Below, one piece after another: positions 7,350-15,109 of a DNA stretch of 64,000 nucleotides. The stretch comes from Archaeoglobales archaeon (GTDB lineage: Archaea > Halobacteriota > Archaeoglobi > Archaeoglobales > Archaeoglobaceae), in NCBI GenBank assembly GCA_029984855.1, contig JARQZL010000056.1, positions 34,237-98,236 on the forward strand, in the 5' to 3' direction. How positions within the stretch are numbered: the first letter of the stretch is position 1; each line of letters starts with the position of its first letter. Both the position numbers and the translations under genes were made by a program. Below the pieces are notes generated by a model. The model did no database searches. It was given only the letters and a program-made list of their open reading frames with translations, and was not told the origin of the DNA.

Positions 7350-7895
7350 TCAGATAACCCCGGGAATCATTCTCTTCTTCACCCTCCTGATGTAATCCTG
7401 ATACTTCTCACCGTACTTCTCGGTCAGCTTCTCTTCCTCAAGGATCGAAAATGAGAGCCTTAAGCCCAACCACAGTGGTGTCAGGGCCAGTGCATAAAGA
7501 GCGTTGAAGGCCAAGCTCCAGCCAAGTGGCCATATAACATCTCCCAGATACATTGGATGTCTAACAATCCCGTAGATTCCGGACGTTTGCAAAATCCTTC
7601 TGTCATCTTGAACTGAAGTTCTGAGCTGGTAGAAGGAGATGAGCATAATCAAAATGCCGAGAGTGAAAGTACATCCACCCATATATAAAGCCACCTCCGC
7701 ATTTAGGCCCAAGGAAGGCTGAGGGAGCAGTGGAATTACGAAACGAGGCACTTCAAACAGAATAATGGCTGAAATACCAGCTATGGCATAGACTGCCCTC
7801 CTGTACCTTTTCCTTGAGATGAAAACCACAGTTTCTATGAACATTGTGGTTGTTGCAATCGTGGCCCAGAAGAACACATCGTATAGAGGGTTCAT
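7350..7895 (-). CDS. Isoprenylcysteine/phospholipid methyltransferase-family membrane protein
   Basis: 181 residues with about five membrane spans. It carries the family hallmark RHPMYLG (from about residue 113) and a C-terminal EEEKLTEKYGEKYQDYIRRV followed by RMIP. These form the S-adenosylmethionine-binding region of ICMT/PEMT-like integral membrane methyltransferases. In archaea the substrate is not established; lipids or small hydrophobic amines are candidates. It stands alone between the purH remnant and divergent argD. Confidence 0.78.
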   Translation of the reverse strand: MNPLYDVFFWATIATTTMFIETVVFISRKRYRRAVYAIAGISAIILFEVPRFVIPLLPQPSLGLNAEVALYMGGCTFTLGILIMLISFYQLRTSVQDDRRILQTSGIYGIVRHPMYLGDVIWPLGWSLAFNALYALALTPLWLGLRLSFSILEEEKLTEKYGEKYQDYIRRVKKRMIPGVI

Positions 7896-8008
7896 GAAAC
7901 AAGTTTGACTTCCGGTCTAAATCTTTTCTTCTCACCTGCTGATTTTGAAAGTGTTTGCAGTCTCGGTTTGTGGGCTTAGCTCAGTAAACTCAAGCAGTTA
8001 GCTAAGGT

Positions 8009-8022
8009 TAAACGTTAAATAT
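8009..8022 (+). promoter_or_regulatory. TATA-like element for argD (leaderless spacing)
   Basis: TTAAACGTTAAATAT is centred about 25-28 nt upstream of the argD ATG at 8043. This is the spacing expected when an archaeal transcript begins at or next to the start codon. No Shine-Dalgarno sequence is visible before this ATG. Confidence 0.5.
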
Positions 8023-8042
8023 CGTTCAGCAATTGCAATCCC

Positions 8043-9185
8043 ATGAACGAATGGTTTGAGAGAGAGAAGGCATCACATGTTCAGTTTTACATGCGTCAGC
8101 CCGTAGTGTTCGTTAAGGGCGAGGGTTGCTGGCTTTACGATGCCGAAGGGAAGAAGTACCTTGATATGGTTGCCGGTATTGCTGCAGTTGCAACAGGCCA
8201 CTGTCATCCAGAGCTTGTTGCAAGGGTCTCAGAACAGATGAGAAAGCTTGTTCATACTTCCAACCTCTACTACACAACCCCCCAGATATTGCTTGCTGAG
8301 AAGTTAAAGGAGATTACAGGGATGGACAAATTCTTCTTCTGCAACAGTGGAACAGAGGCAGTAGAGGCAGCACTCAAGATTGCAAGAAAAGTAACCGGAA
8401 AAAAGAAGTTCGTTGCGTTCAGCGGCTCGTTTCACGGCCGTACGATGGGTGCACTATCTGTAACATGGAAAGAGAGGTTCAGAAAGCCTTTCGAACCTCT
8501 AATCCAGCCCGTAGAGTTTGCAGAGTATAACAGCATTGAAAGTCTTGAAAAGAAGATTGATGAAAGTACCGCAGCAGTCATACTTGAACTCGTGCAGGGA
8601 GAGGCGGGGGTATATCCCGCTGATAGAGAATTTGTAAAGGAAATTTTCAGGCTCCGCGACAAGTACAACTTCCTCGTTATATTTGACGAAGTCCAGACAG
8701 GCTTTGGCAGAACAGGTAAGTGGTTTGCAAAGGATCACTATGGGGTCAAGCCGGATGTAATGACGATGGCAAAGGCGATGGGCTCCGGTTTTCCAATCGG
8801 TGGTGTCGGCGTTAGAGAGGAAGTGGCAGAGAAGCTTGAAGCGGGAGATCATGCATCAACGTTTGGTGGAAATCCGCTTGCATGTGCTGCATCGCTTGCA
8901 ACAATAGACATTATAGAAAAGGAAAGGCTTGTTGAAAATTCAGAAAAGGTGGGAAGACATCTGCGAGAAATGCTTGAAGAGCTTGGCAGTGTGGAAGAGG
9001 TGAGGGGAATGGGGTTGATGGTTGGAGCAAGAGTTGAAAACGCTTTTAAAGTTGTATCGAAGTGCTTGGAAAAAGGCCTCCTTGTGAACGCCCCTGCCGA
9101 AAATACCCTCAGGTTTGTGCCCCCCCTGATAATAAATGAGGATGAGGTTGATTTTGCGGTAAATGTCCTGTCATTGGTTATTTAA
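8043..9185 (+). CDS. argD: Acetylornithine aminotransferase (class III PLP enzyme)
   Basis: 380 residues, the usual ArgD length. Class III aminotransferase features are clear: FFCNSGTEAVEAALKIARK, SFHGRTMGALS, the aspartate-bearing FDEVQTGFGRTGKW, and the Schiff-base lysine in MAKAMGSGFPIGG (about residue 240). It transfers an amino group between glutamate and N-acetylglutamate semialdehyde in arginine synthesis. The same fold also serves lysine (LysJ) or 4-aminobutyrate metabolism, so substrate range is not certain. The window also has argC (51262), which makes the substrate of ArgD, but the two genes are far apart. Confidence 0.88.
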   Translation: MNEWFEREKASHVQFYMRQPVVFVKGEGCWLYDAEGKKYLDMVAGIAAVATGHCHPELVARVSEQMRKLVHTSNLYYTTPQILLAEKLKEITGMDKFFFCNSGTEAVEAALKIARKVTGKKKFVAFSGSFHGRTMGALSVTWKERFRKPFEPLIQPVEFAEYNSIESLEKKIDESTAAVILELVQGEAGVYPADREFVKEIFRLRDKYNFLVIFDEVQTGFGRTGKWFAKDHYGVKPDVMTMAKAMGSGFPIGGVGVREEVAEKLEAGDHASTFGGNPLACAASLATIDIIEKERLVENSEKVGRHLREMLEELGSVEEVRGMGLMVGARVENAFKVVSKCLEKGLLVNAPAENTLRFVPPLIINEDEVDFAVNVLSLVI

Positions 9186-9245
9186 TTTTTCTTCAGCCTC
9201 AAATCAACAAAAAGAATTATAATTCCTCTTTGCTTTCATTGATTC

Positions 9246-10085
9246 ATGAAGTTGAATCTGGACTGCATTCCCTGCTTTCTCAGGCAGGTGCTTCAGGCAT
9301 CCCGCTTTTCGGGAGTTGACATAAAAACTCAGGAAAATGTGCTCCGGGAGGTTATGAAAACACTTCTGGAAGAGAACTGGAGTAAGACGCCTCCAGAACT
9401 TGCTCATATCGTTCATGCTGTTGTCAGGAGGCATGCAGGTGACCCCTACTCCTCTGCGAAGAGAGAGAGCAATGCAAAGGCGATGGAGCTATATCCTGAG
9501 ATGAAGAAAATCGTTGAAAACAGCTCTGAGCCTTTGAGGGTTGCCGCTAAGCTGGCCATTGCGGGGAACATAATTGACTTCGGTGCACTTGAAACGTTTG
9601 ATTTAGAAAAGACTGTAAAGGACGTCCTCGCAAGGGAACTCGATAGAGATGACTATTCGCTGTTCAGGAGGTCTGTTGAAGAAGGAAGAAGAATTCTCTA
9701 CTTTGCAGACAACGCCGGTGAGGTTGTGTTTGACAGACTCTTGCTTGAAACTATTCTGTCGATGAAGAAGATGGAAATAACGTTTGTCGTTAAGGCAGGG
9801 CCGATAATCAACGATGCCACTGTTGAGGACGCAAAAGAAGTAGAACTGGACAGGATTGTGAGCGAGTTCAGGACAATCTCGAACGGAGAGGTTGGTGTTG
9901 AGAGAAACTCACCAGAAGTCCGGAAATGGATAGAGGAGCACGATGTCATAATTTCGAAGGGACAGGGTAACTACGAAGGGCTGAGTGAATTTAGGGGGAT
10001 ATTCTACATGCTCATGGTGAAGTGTCCGGTCATTGCTGCAGACATTGGTGCAGAGGTTGGAGACATCGTACTGGTGTACCGGTAG
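9246..10085 (+). CDS. DUF89 damage-control phosphatase (AF1104 family)
   Basis: 279 residues beginning MKLNLDCIPCFLRQ, with the CxxC (Cys7, Cys10) characteristic of the archaeal subfamily. The conserved metal and phosphate site is present as YFADNAGEVVFDRLLLE and VVKAGPIINDATVEDA. DUF89 proteins are metal-dependent phosphatases thought to remove damaged or unwanted phosphometabolites. It ends 4 bp before an ADP-ribosylglycohydrolase gene, so the two are very probably co-transcribed. Both could act on nucleotide or sugar-phosphate by-products. Confidence 0.85.
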   Translation: MKLNLDCIPCFLRQVLQASRFSGVDIKTQENVLREVMKTLLEENWSKTPPELAHIVHAVVRRHAGDPYSSAKRESNAKAMELYPEMKKIVENSSEPLRVAAKLAIAGNIIDFGALETFDLEKTVKDVLARELDRDDYSLFRRSVEEGRRILYFADNAGEVVFDRLLLETILSMKKMEITFVVKAGPIINDATVEDAKEVELDRIVSEFRTISNGEVGVERNSPEVRKWIEEHDVIISKGQGNYEGLSEFRGIFYMLMVKCPVIAADIGAEVGDIVLVYR

Positions 10086-10089
10086 TTGT

Positions 10090-10923
10090 ATGATAGAAAA
10101 ATTCAAAGGAGCATTTGCAGGCTTTGTGATAGGAGATGCAATTGGAATGCCCTATGAGGGATTGCCAAAAAGCATCGATATTGAACGGGAGCTCATGCCC
10201 GTTGAGTGGACGGATGACACGGAACAGATGTTAGTCCTTGCAGACTCGATAATTTCTACAACCTATTTTGATCCAGAGGACTTCGCCTCAAGGCTCTGTG
10301 GAATGAAATCACTGAGGACAGGGCCGACAACAGCAAAGGCACTGGAGAGGCTCAGGCAGGGCGTGCCCTGGCAGAAGACAGGAGTTGAGTCAGATACCTG
10401 TGGAGCTGCAATGCGTGTGATGCCTGTCGGTCTTGCATACGGCTTCAACCTCAACCTCGTTGAGGGCTATGCAGTTGCGCAGGCGATAGTTACCCACAGG
10501 GGGAAGGCTGCAATTGCGGGAAGTGTTGCAATTGCCATAGCGTTTGCCTGCCTTTGCAATAATTACACTGCAGAGGAGACGCTAAAAGAAGCTTGCAGGA
10601 GGTGCAGAGTATACAGCGAACTCATGGCGGAGAAGATTAAGATGGCCGGAGAAAAAACATTTAAAACAGGAACATCAATCCTTTCAACAGACGTTGTACC
10701 CGCCTCACTTAACTGCTTTTTAACCTCTTCGAGCTACGAAGAGTGCGTAATTAAGGCTGTGATGGGTGGAGGAGATACAGATACGATCGCTGCAATTGCC
10801 GGAGGATTGAAAGGCCTTGAATTGGGTTATTCTGCAATTCCGGGTAAATGGAGAAACTTTGCTGGTAGAATTCTTCACGTTGCAGAAGAACTGTACGATC
10901 TCAGCATCAAGATTTCGAGGTGA
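10090..10923 (+). CDS. ADP-ribosylglycohydrolase family protein
   Basis: The track start at 10033 lies inside the DUF89 gene. The ATG at 10090 gives 277 residues that begin with the family N-terminus (FKGAFAGFVIGDAIGMPYEG). Dinuclear-metal residues are visible in WTDDTEQM and near the C-terminus in GGGDTDTIAAI. The family (DraG/ARH-like) hydrolyses ADP-ribose from proteins or related compounds. It follows the DUF89 phosphatase with a 4-bp gap, and its last 17 bp overlap the convergent trxB gene. Confidence 0.86.
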   Translation: MIEKFKGAFAGFVIGDAIGMPYEGLPKSIDIERELMPVEWTDDTEQMLVLADSIISTTYFDPEDFASRLCGMKSLRTGPTTAKALERLRQGVPWQKTGVESDTCGAAMRVMPVGLAYGFNLNLVEGYAVAQAIVTHRGKAAIAGSVAIAIAFACLCNNYTAEETLKEACRRCRVYSELMAEKIKMAGEKTFKTGTSILSTDVVPASLNCFLTSSSYEECVIKAVMGGGDTDTIAAIAGGLKGLELGYSAIPGKWRNFAGRILHVAEELYDLSIKISR

Positions 10924-11806
10924 TGTAAGCAAAAGCTGAATTTGCTGCCACTGCTCCATCCCCGCATGCTGTTACAACCTGTTTTAATGGGTTATCACAG
11001 CAGTCACCTGCGGCAAAAACACCGGGAACATTCGTTCTCTGCATTCTGTCAACTTTTATATATCCCCTTGAATCTCTTTCCACGCCTATACCTGAAGCAA
11101 TCTCTGTTCTGGGCCGCATACCTACTGCTATGAAAACTCCGTCCACATCCATGGAAAACTCCTCGTTTTTGACTACATCCGAGAGAATTACTCTCTCAAC
11201 TTTGTTCTTTCCTTCTATTTTTGAAACCACAGAATTCCAGATGACCGGGATCTCTCTTCTGAATATCTCATTCTGCAAGGCCATCTCTGCCCTCAGTTCA
11301 TCTCTTCTGTGGACGATACTCACATCGCAGCCTATCTCCTTTAGATAGATTGCATCGGTCAGGGCAGTATTTCCACCACCAATCACGAGAACTTTTTTAC
11401 CCCTGAAAAAGTGCCCGTCGCACGTTGCACAGTAACTGACCCCTCTTCCAACGAACTCTCTCTCACCTGGAACTTTCAGCTCTCTGTGCTTTCCACCGGA
11501 AGCAACTATCACCGCCCTTGCTTCGTACTCCCCCGAGTCAGTTTTAACAATAAATTTGTTATTCTCCTTTCGAAGCCCTTCAACTGTTTCAAGCTTATGT
11601 TCAGCAAATCTTGATGCCTGTTCCTTCATCTTTTCAAGCAGTTCATATCCGCTCCCCTGAAAGCCCGGATAGTTCTCTATATTCGGAACAACTGCAAGTT
11701 GCGAGGGTACGCTCTCAAAAAAGACAGTTTTTAGGCCGTATCTGCCCGCATACATCGCCGCCGTCAGACCGGCAGGCCCGGCACCAATAACAGCAACATC
11801 GTACAT
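10907..11806 (-). CDS. trxB: Thioredoxin reductase (NADPH or other donor)
   Basis: 299 residues. FAD motif GAGPAGLTAAMYAGRYGLKT at the N-terminus, redox-active CATC (Cys126, Cys129), second dinucleotide motif GGGNTALTDAIYL and the terminal ATG-like AAGDC motif. It passes electrons from a pyridine or deazaflavin cofactor to thioredoxin-like proteins. Donor preference cannot be read from sequence. It stands alone, convergent with the glycohydrolase gene and divergent from the cytochrome c maturation genes. Confidence 0.9.
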   Translation of the reverse strand: MYDVAVIGAGPAGLTAAMYAGRYGLKTVFFESVPSQLAVVPNIENYPGFQGSGYELLEKMKEQASRFAEHKLETVEGLRKENNKFIVKTDSGEYEARAVIVASGGKHRELKVPGEREFVGRGVSYCATCDGHFFRGKKVLVIGGGNTALTDAIYLKEIGCDVSIVHRRDELRAEMALQNEIFRREIPVIWNSVVSKIEGKNKVERVILSDVVKNEEFSMDVDGVFIAVGMRPRTEIASGIGVERDSRGYIKVDRMQRTNVPGVFAAGDCCDNPLKQVVTACGDGAVAANSAFAYITSKS

Positions 11807-11927
11807 AGAAGTGCGTTTGCCCGATTGCTATTAAACGTTCTGATGTACGCAGTAACCACAGAAAATATGAGAACTCAGACCATGAATTCAGTCAAAAAAT
11901 CAAGACCGGGATCGGTGACATCAGATA

Positions 11928-11939
11928 ACACTTAAATAG
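11928..11939 (+). promoter_or_regulatory. TATA-like element for the ccmEF operon
   Basis: ACACTTAAATAG is centred about 28 nt upstream of the ATG at 11962. This supports 11962, not 11941, as the translation start, with a leaderless or nearly leaderless transcript. Confidence 0.5.
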
Positions 11940-11961
11940 CATGATAAAAACTCTCACGAGC

Positions 11962-12345
11962 ATGGAGAAAGTGAAGGTAGCTCTCGGGTTGGTAATAATT
12001 GTCTTCGCAATTGTTATGGCATTTTCCTTTAAAAGCAGTCTTTCTCCATACCATTCTGTTAGCTACGTTGTAGAGAAGGGCGAGGTGAGAGATGTTCAGG
12101 TTAACGGGACGATTGTGCCAAACTCAACAATTTATCTTGAGAACAATACGAGGATTTTTGAGCTGACGGATGGAAAAACGAAGATGAAGGTCATCTATAC
12201 AGGCATACTTTCCAACTACCAGGAGGGAATTCCGGCAGTGGTTAGAGGTGACTACTACAACGGATGCTTTCATGCGACAGAAGTTCTGCTGAAGTGCCCC
12301 AGCAAGTATGAAGTGATGGAGAAAAACTATTCAGCGGTGAAATAA
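11962..12345 (+). CDS. ccmE: Cytochrome c maturation heme chaperone CcmE, CXXXY type
   Basis: 127 residues from the promoter-supported ATG. One N-terminal membrane anchor (VALGLVIIVFAIVMAFSF) is followed by an OB-fold domain with EGIPAVVRGDYYNGCFHATEVLLKC. Classical CcmE binds heme covalently through a histidine in HxxxY. Here the motif is CPSKY, so a cysteine takes that place, as known for the variant CcmE of archaea and some sulfate reducers. It passes heme on for attachment to c-type cytochromes outside the membrane. The stop is directly followed by the ccmF start, so the two are coupled. Confidence 0.85.
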   Translation: MEKVKVALGLVIIVFAIVMAFSFKSSLSPYHSVSYVVEKGEVRDVQVNGTIVPNSTIYLENNTRIFELTDGKTKMKVIYTGILSNYQEGIPAVVRGDYYNGCFHATEVLLKCPSKYEVMEKNYSAVK

Positions 12346-14184
12346 ATGGACACAGGGGAAGTCCTTCTCTTAATCTCTCTTCTTTCCTCAACCGCCTCTT
12401 TTTTTATGTTTCTCAGATGTATTAAGAAGGATGCGTGGAAAACGGCAAAGTACCTTCACACCATCTCCACAATCTCATTTGTTTCAGCGTTTTTCATCCT
12501 TCTTTACTATTTCCTTGTGAGGGACTTTAATGTTGAGTACGTCTTTGAGTATTCTGATATTCACCTATCTACAGCCTATACCATAAGCGCAGTGTGGGCT
12601 GGCAGACAGGGTTCTCTCCTGCTGTGGGTCTGCTACCTGTCCATCTTTAATATTGCACTTCTTTCCGGTAAAAAGGACAAAGTTACGGCACTCTCTCTTG
12701 CAATCTCAACGCTCGTGTCCATCTTCCTCAACATTCTGCTTATCACAACATCTGACCCCTTTATCCGGTTTAACTTCAACCCCGGAAATGGTATAGGCCT
12801 GAACCCCCTTCTCAGAACGCCTGAAATGATAATCCATCCACCAACGATATTTGTTGGATATGCTGGTATGACAGTTCCGTTTGCTCTGGCCATATCTGGA
12901 ATTATTTTTGGAGAAGAGTGGATAAGGCGCTCCAGGCTTTATTTGTTAATTTCTTGGGTTTTTCTGAGTATTGGCATATTTCTGGGTGCATGGTGGTCAT
13001 ACAAGACTCTTGGCTGGGGAGGGTTCTGGGGATGGGATCCTGTTGAGAACGCAAGTCTTCTGCCATGGCTAACGGCCTCAGCCCTGCTCCACGGTGTGAT
13101 TGTTGAGGAGAGAAAAAGAGGGTTAAAGCTGCTCAACTACATTCTTGCAATTCTGACCTTTGATCTCGTCATTCTTGCCACTTTTATAACAAGGAGCGGA
13201 ATTATAAGCTCTGTTCATGCTTTTGGCCAGAACCCAGAAGCACGTGCTTACTTTGGGCTTATAGTAATTGCAACACTTGCAGGCGCAATTGCTGCTTTTT
13301 ACGGGAGAAAGAACTTCAGTGGAACTCTTGGAGGTATAAGGGAAAAGCTCATCCTCTGCAACATTTCGATTTTGCTCCTCTCTATGGCGACAGTTCTGCT
13401 GGGCACTCTCGCCCCCCTTTTTATACCCAACATCTCTGTTGGTAAGAACTACTATAACCACCTCGAAATCCCTCTCGGGACTGCCTTAATAGTTCTTCTG
13501 GGAATCTGTGCCGCAGTTGACTGGCTTGGCAGGAAGGAGGAATTTTTGAAGAAGAACAGGCTCTCAGTTCCTGCGGGGCTAATGGCAGGAGTGGCTGTTT
13601 TTGCAATTCTTAAAGCAGTGATAGCTGCAATCGGGGTTGCCATATTCTTATTTGCTCTTCTCAACCACATTCAGGATCTGAAAGGAACCAGATTTGCAAA
13701 TAGAAGGAAAGTTGGCGGCTATATCGCTCACATCGGTATGATATTCCTCTTCATTGGTGTCATGGGTGCTTGGATTTATGAAGAGAGCTACAAACCTGTC
13801 ACACTTGAACAAGGAAAACTCACAAAAGTCGGTAACTTTGAACTCAAGCTCGTGGGCTTCAATGCCGCAGAAGACCAAGAAAAACTCTCAATAATCTCTT
13901 ACGTTGAAATATACGAGAACGGAAAACTTCAGGCTGTTGCTCATCCAAAAATGCTTTTCTACAAGCTGATGCGACAGGACAGGGTTGTATCCTCCGTTGA
14001 GATAATCTCGCAGCCTCTCAGGGATGTATATATTGCCATGGGAGGTATCTCCAAAGATGGAACCAAGGCTTACTACGAATTCTATGTTGTTCCTCTAATA
14101 TCCTTCGTCTGGCTTGGCTCTCTGCTTATAATATGCGGGGGAACTGTTGCAGCTCTGCCGAAGAATACCCAAAGAGCCATATAG
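12346..14184 (+). CDS. ccmF: Cytochrome c heme lyase subunit CcmF
   Basis: 612 residues with about 13-15 membrane spans. The tryptophan-rich WWD heme-binding motif is present at about residues 222-239 (WGGFWGWDPVENASLLPW). Conserved surroundings include SIGIFLGAWWSYKTLGWGG and the periplasmic-type C-terminal domain (AYYEFYVVPLISFVWLGS). CcmF joins heme delivered by CcmE to CxxCH sites of apocytochromes. It begins at the next base after the ccmE stop. CcmA-D and CcmH-like components are not in this window; ccdA at 39111 may supply reductant. Confidence 0.93.
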   Translation: MDTGEVLLLISLLSSTASFFMFLRCIKKDAWKTAKYLHTISTISFVSAFFILLYYFLVRDFNVEYVFEYSDIHLSTAYTISAVWAGRQGSLLLWVCYLSIFNIALLSGKKDKVTALSLAISTLVSIFLNILLITTSDPFIRFNFNPGNGIGLNPLLRTPEMIIHPPTIFVGYAGMTVPFALAISGIIFGEEWIRRSRLYLLISWVFLSIGIFLGAWWSYKTLGWGGFWGWDPVENASLLPWLTASALLHGVIVEERKRGLKLLNYILAILTFDLVILATFITRSGIISSVHAFGQNPEARAYFGLIVIATLAGAIAAFYGRKNFSGTLGGIREKLILCNISILLLSMATVLLGTLAPLFIPNISVGKNYYNHLEIPLGTALIVLLGICAAVDWLGRKEEFLKKNRLSVPAGLMAGVAVFAILKAVIAAIGVAIFLFALLNHIQDLKGTRFANRRKVGGYIAHIGMIFLFIGVMGAWIYEESYKPVTLEQGKLTKVGNFELKLVGFNAAEDQEKLSIISYVEIYENGKLQAVAHPKMLFYKLMRQDRVVSSVEIISQPLRDVYIAMGGISKDGTKAYYEFYVVPLISFVWLGSLLIICGGTVAALPKNTQRAI

Positions 14185-14190
14185 AAAAGA

Positions 14191-14225
14191 GAGGAGAAAT
14201 AGAGGAGAAATAGGAGAAGAGAAGA
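14191..14225. repeat. Tandem purine repeat with multiplied Shine-Dalgarno-like sites
   Basis: GAGGAGAAATA occurs twice in tandem (14191-14212), then GGAGAAGAGAAGAA leads into the ATG at 14227. This places three GGAG cores between ccmF and the zinc-protein gene. It looks like slippage expansion of a ribosome binding site. Confidence 0.7.
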
Positions 14226-14226
14226 A

Positions 14227-14496
14227 ATGAACATCCGGAATCGATACTCTTTTTTATCTTCGTTTCAGAGTTTCCATGTGAGATGCTCAACCTGTGGTAA
14301 GGAGATCGATGGGGAAGTCAGGTATTGCAGTATGTGTAAATCCCCGCTCTGCCTCGAGTGCGTCAGGTACATGGTTGTGAAGAGGAAGCTTGTTTATAGA
14401 GAATACTACGAATCAGTCCCCGTATGCAAGGACTGCATGCCCGAAGCAAGATTGAGAAAAAAGCTGGCCAGAATTGTTGACGAGGTTTTTGAGTAG
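14227..14496 (+). CDS. Small cysteine-rich zinc-binding protein
   Basis: 89 residues. After a short N-terminus it has CSTCGKEI, CSMC, CLEC and a final CKDC: four CxxC-like pairs spaced as in treble-clef or B-box-like double zinc sites. The C-terminus is basic and helical. It is 42 bp downstream of ccmF, behind a multiplied purine-rich ribosome binding site, so co-expression with ccmEF is plausible. The function is unknown. Confidence 0.65.
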   Translation: MNIRNRYSFLSSFQSFHVRCSTCGKEIDGEVRYCSMCKSPLCLECVRYMVVKRKLVYREYYESVPVCKDCMPEARLRKKLARIVDEVFE

Positions 14497-14502
14497 ACCT
14501 TG

Positions 14503-14991
14503 CTAACGTTTCAGCTCTTCAATACTCTTCTTCAGTTTATCGTATGTCTCTTCTAATGCCTCTGGGACCACCTGAACATCTGCAAGTACAGGCATGAAGC
14601 TCGTATCTCCATTCCATCTTGGAACAACATGGAAGTGCAGGTGTTCCTCCATTCCTGCCCCGGCAACGCTCCCGATGTTAAGTCCGACGTTGAAACCATG
14701 AGGGTTCATCTCCTTCCTTATTGCAGCAATTATCAGATCTATGAGCTCTATAAGTTCGACCTTTTCATCAACCGCCAGCTCGCCAAGCTCCGCTACATGC
14801 CTGTAGGGGCATATTAGAGTGTGACCGGGGTTGTAGGGATACCTGTTCATGATGATAAATGCCTTATTTCCCCGGTAGAGCAGCAGATTCTCTTTATCTC
14901 TGTTCTGCTTCGGGTAACTGCAGAAGATACACCCCTCATATTTTGGTGCCAGAATGTATCTGATCCTCCACGGTGCAAAGAGACGCTTCAT
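14503..14991 (-). CDS. HIT family nucleotide hydrolase/transferase
   Basis: The track start adds an unlikely 27 residues. The ATG at 14991, preceded by GAGAGGGC, gives 162 residues. It contains a zinc-type CIFC (Cys21, Cys24), NPGHTLICPYRHV and the histidine triad HLHFHVV (His117, 119, 121). HIT proteins cleave AMP-linked or dinucleotide substrates such as adenylylated by-products. The C-terminal extension (VLADVQVVPEALEETYDKL) is usual for archaeal and bacterial members. It is divergent from lonB. Confidence 0.9.
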   Translation of the reverse strand: MKRLFAPWRIRYILAPKYEGCIFCSYPKQNRDKENLLLYRGNKAFIIMNRYPYNPGHTLICPYRHVAELGELAVDEKVELIELIDLIIAAIRKEMNPHGFNVGLNIGSVAGAGMEEHLHFHVVPRWNGDTSFMPVLADVQVVPEALEETYDKLKKSIEELKR

Positions 14992-15109
14992 GCCCTCTCG
15001 GTGTTCTGTGAACGTTTTAACCTTTCGAATGTGAAACTGACAATTCAGAGGTCTGAAAAAAGTAAAGCACAAAAATATTTATGCCAATATCGACCAAATA
15101 AAAGTTAGC

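Noticed and set aside
10033-10089. Track start of the ADP-ribosylglycohydrolase
   Set aside because: These codons lie inside the DUF89 gene and read unlike the family. The ATG at 10090 starts directly with the conserved N-terminus.
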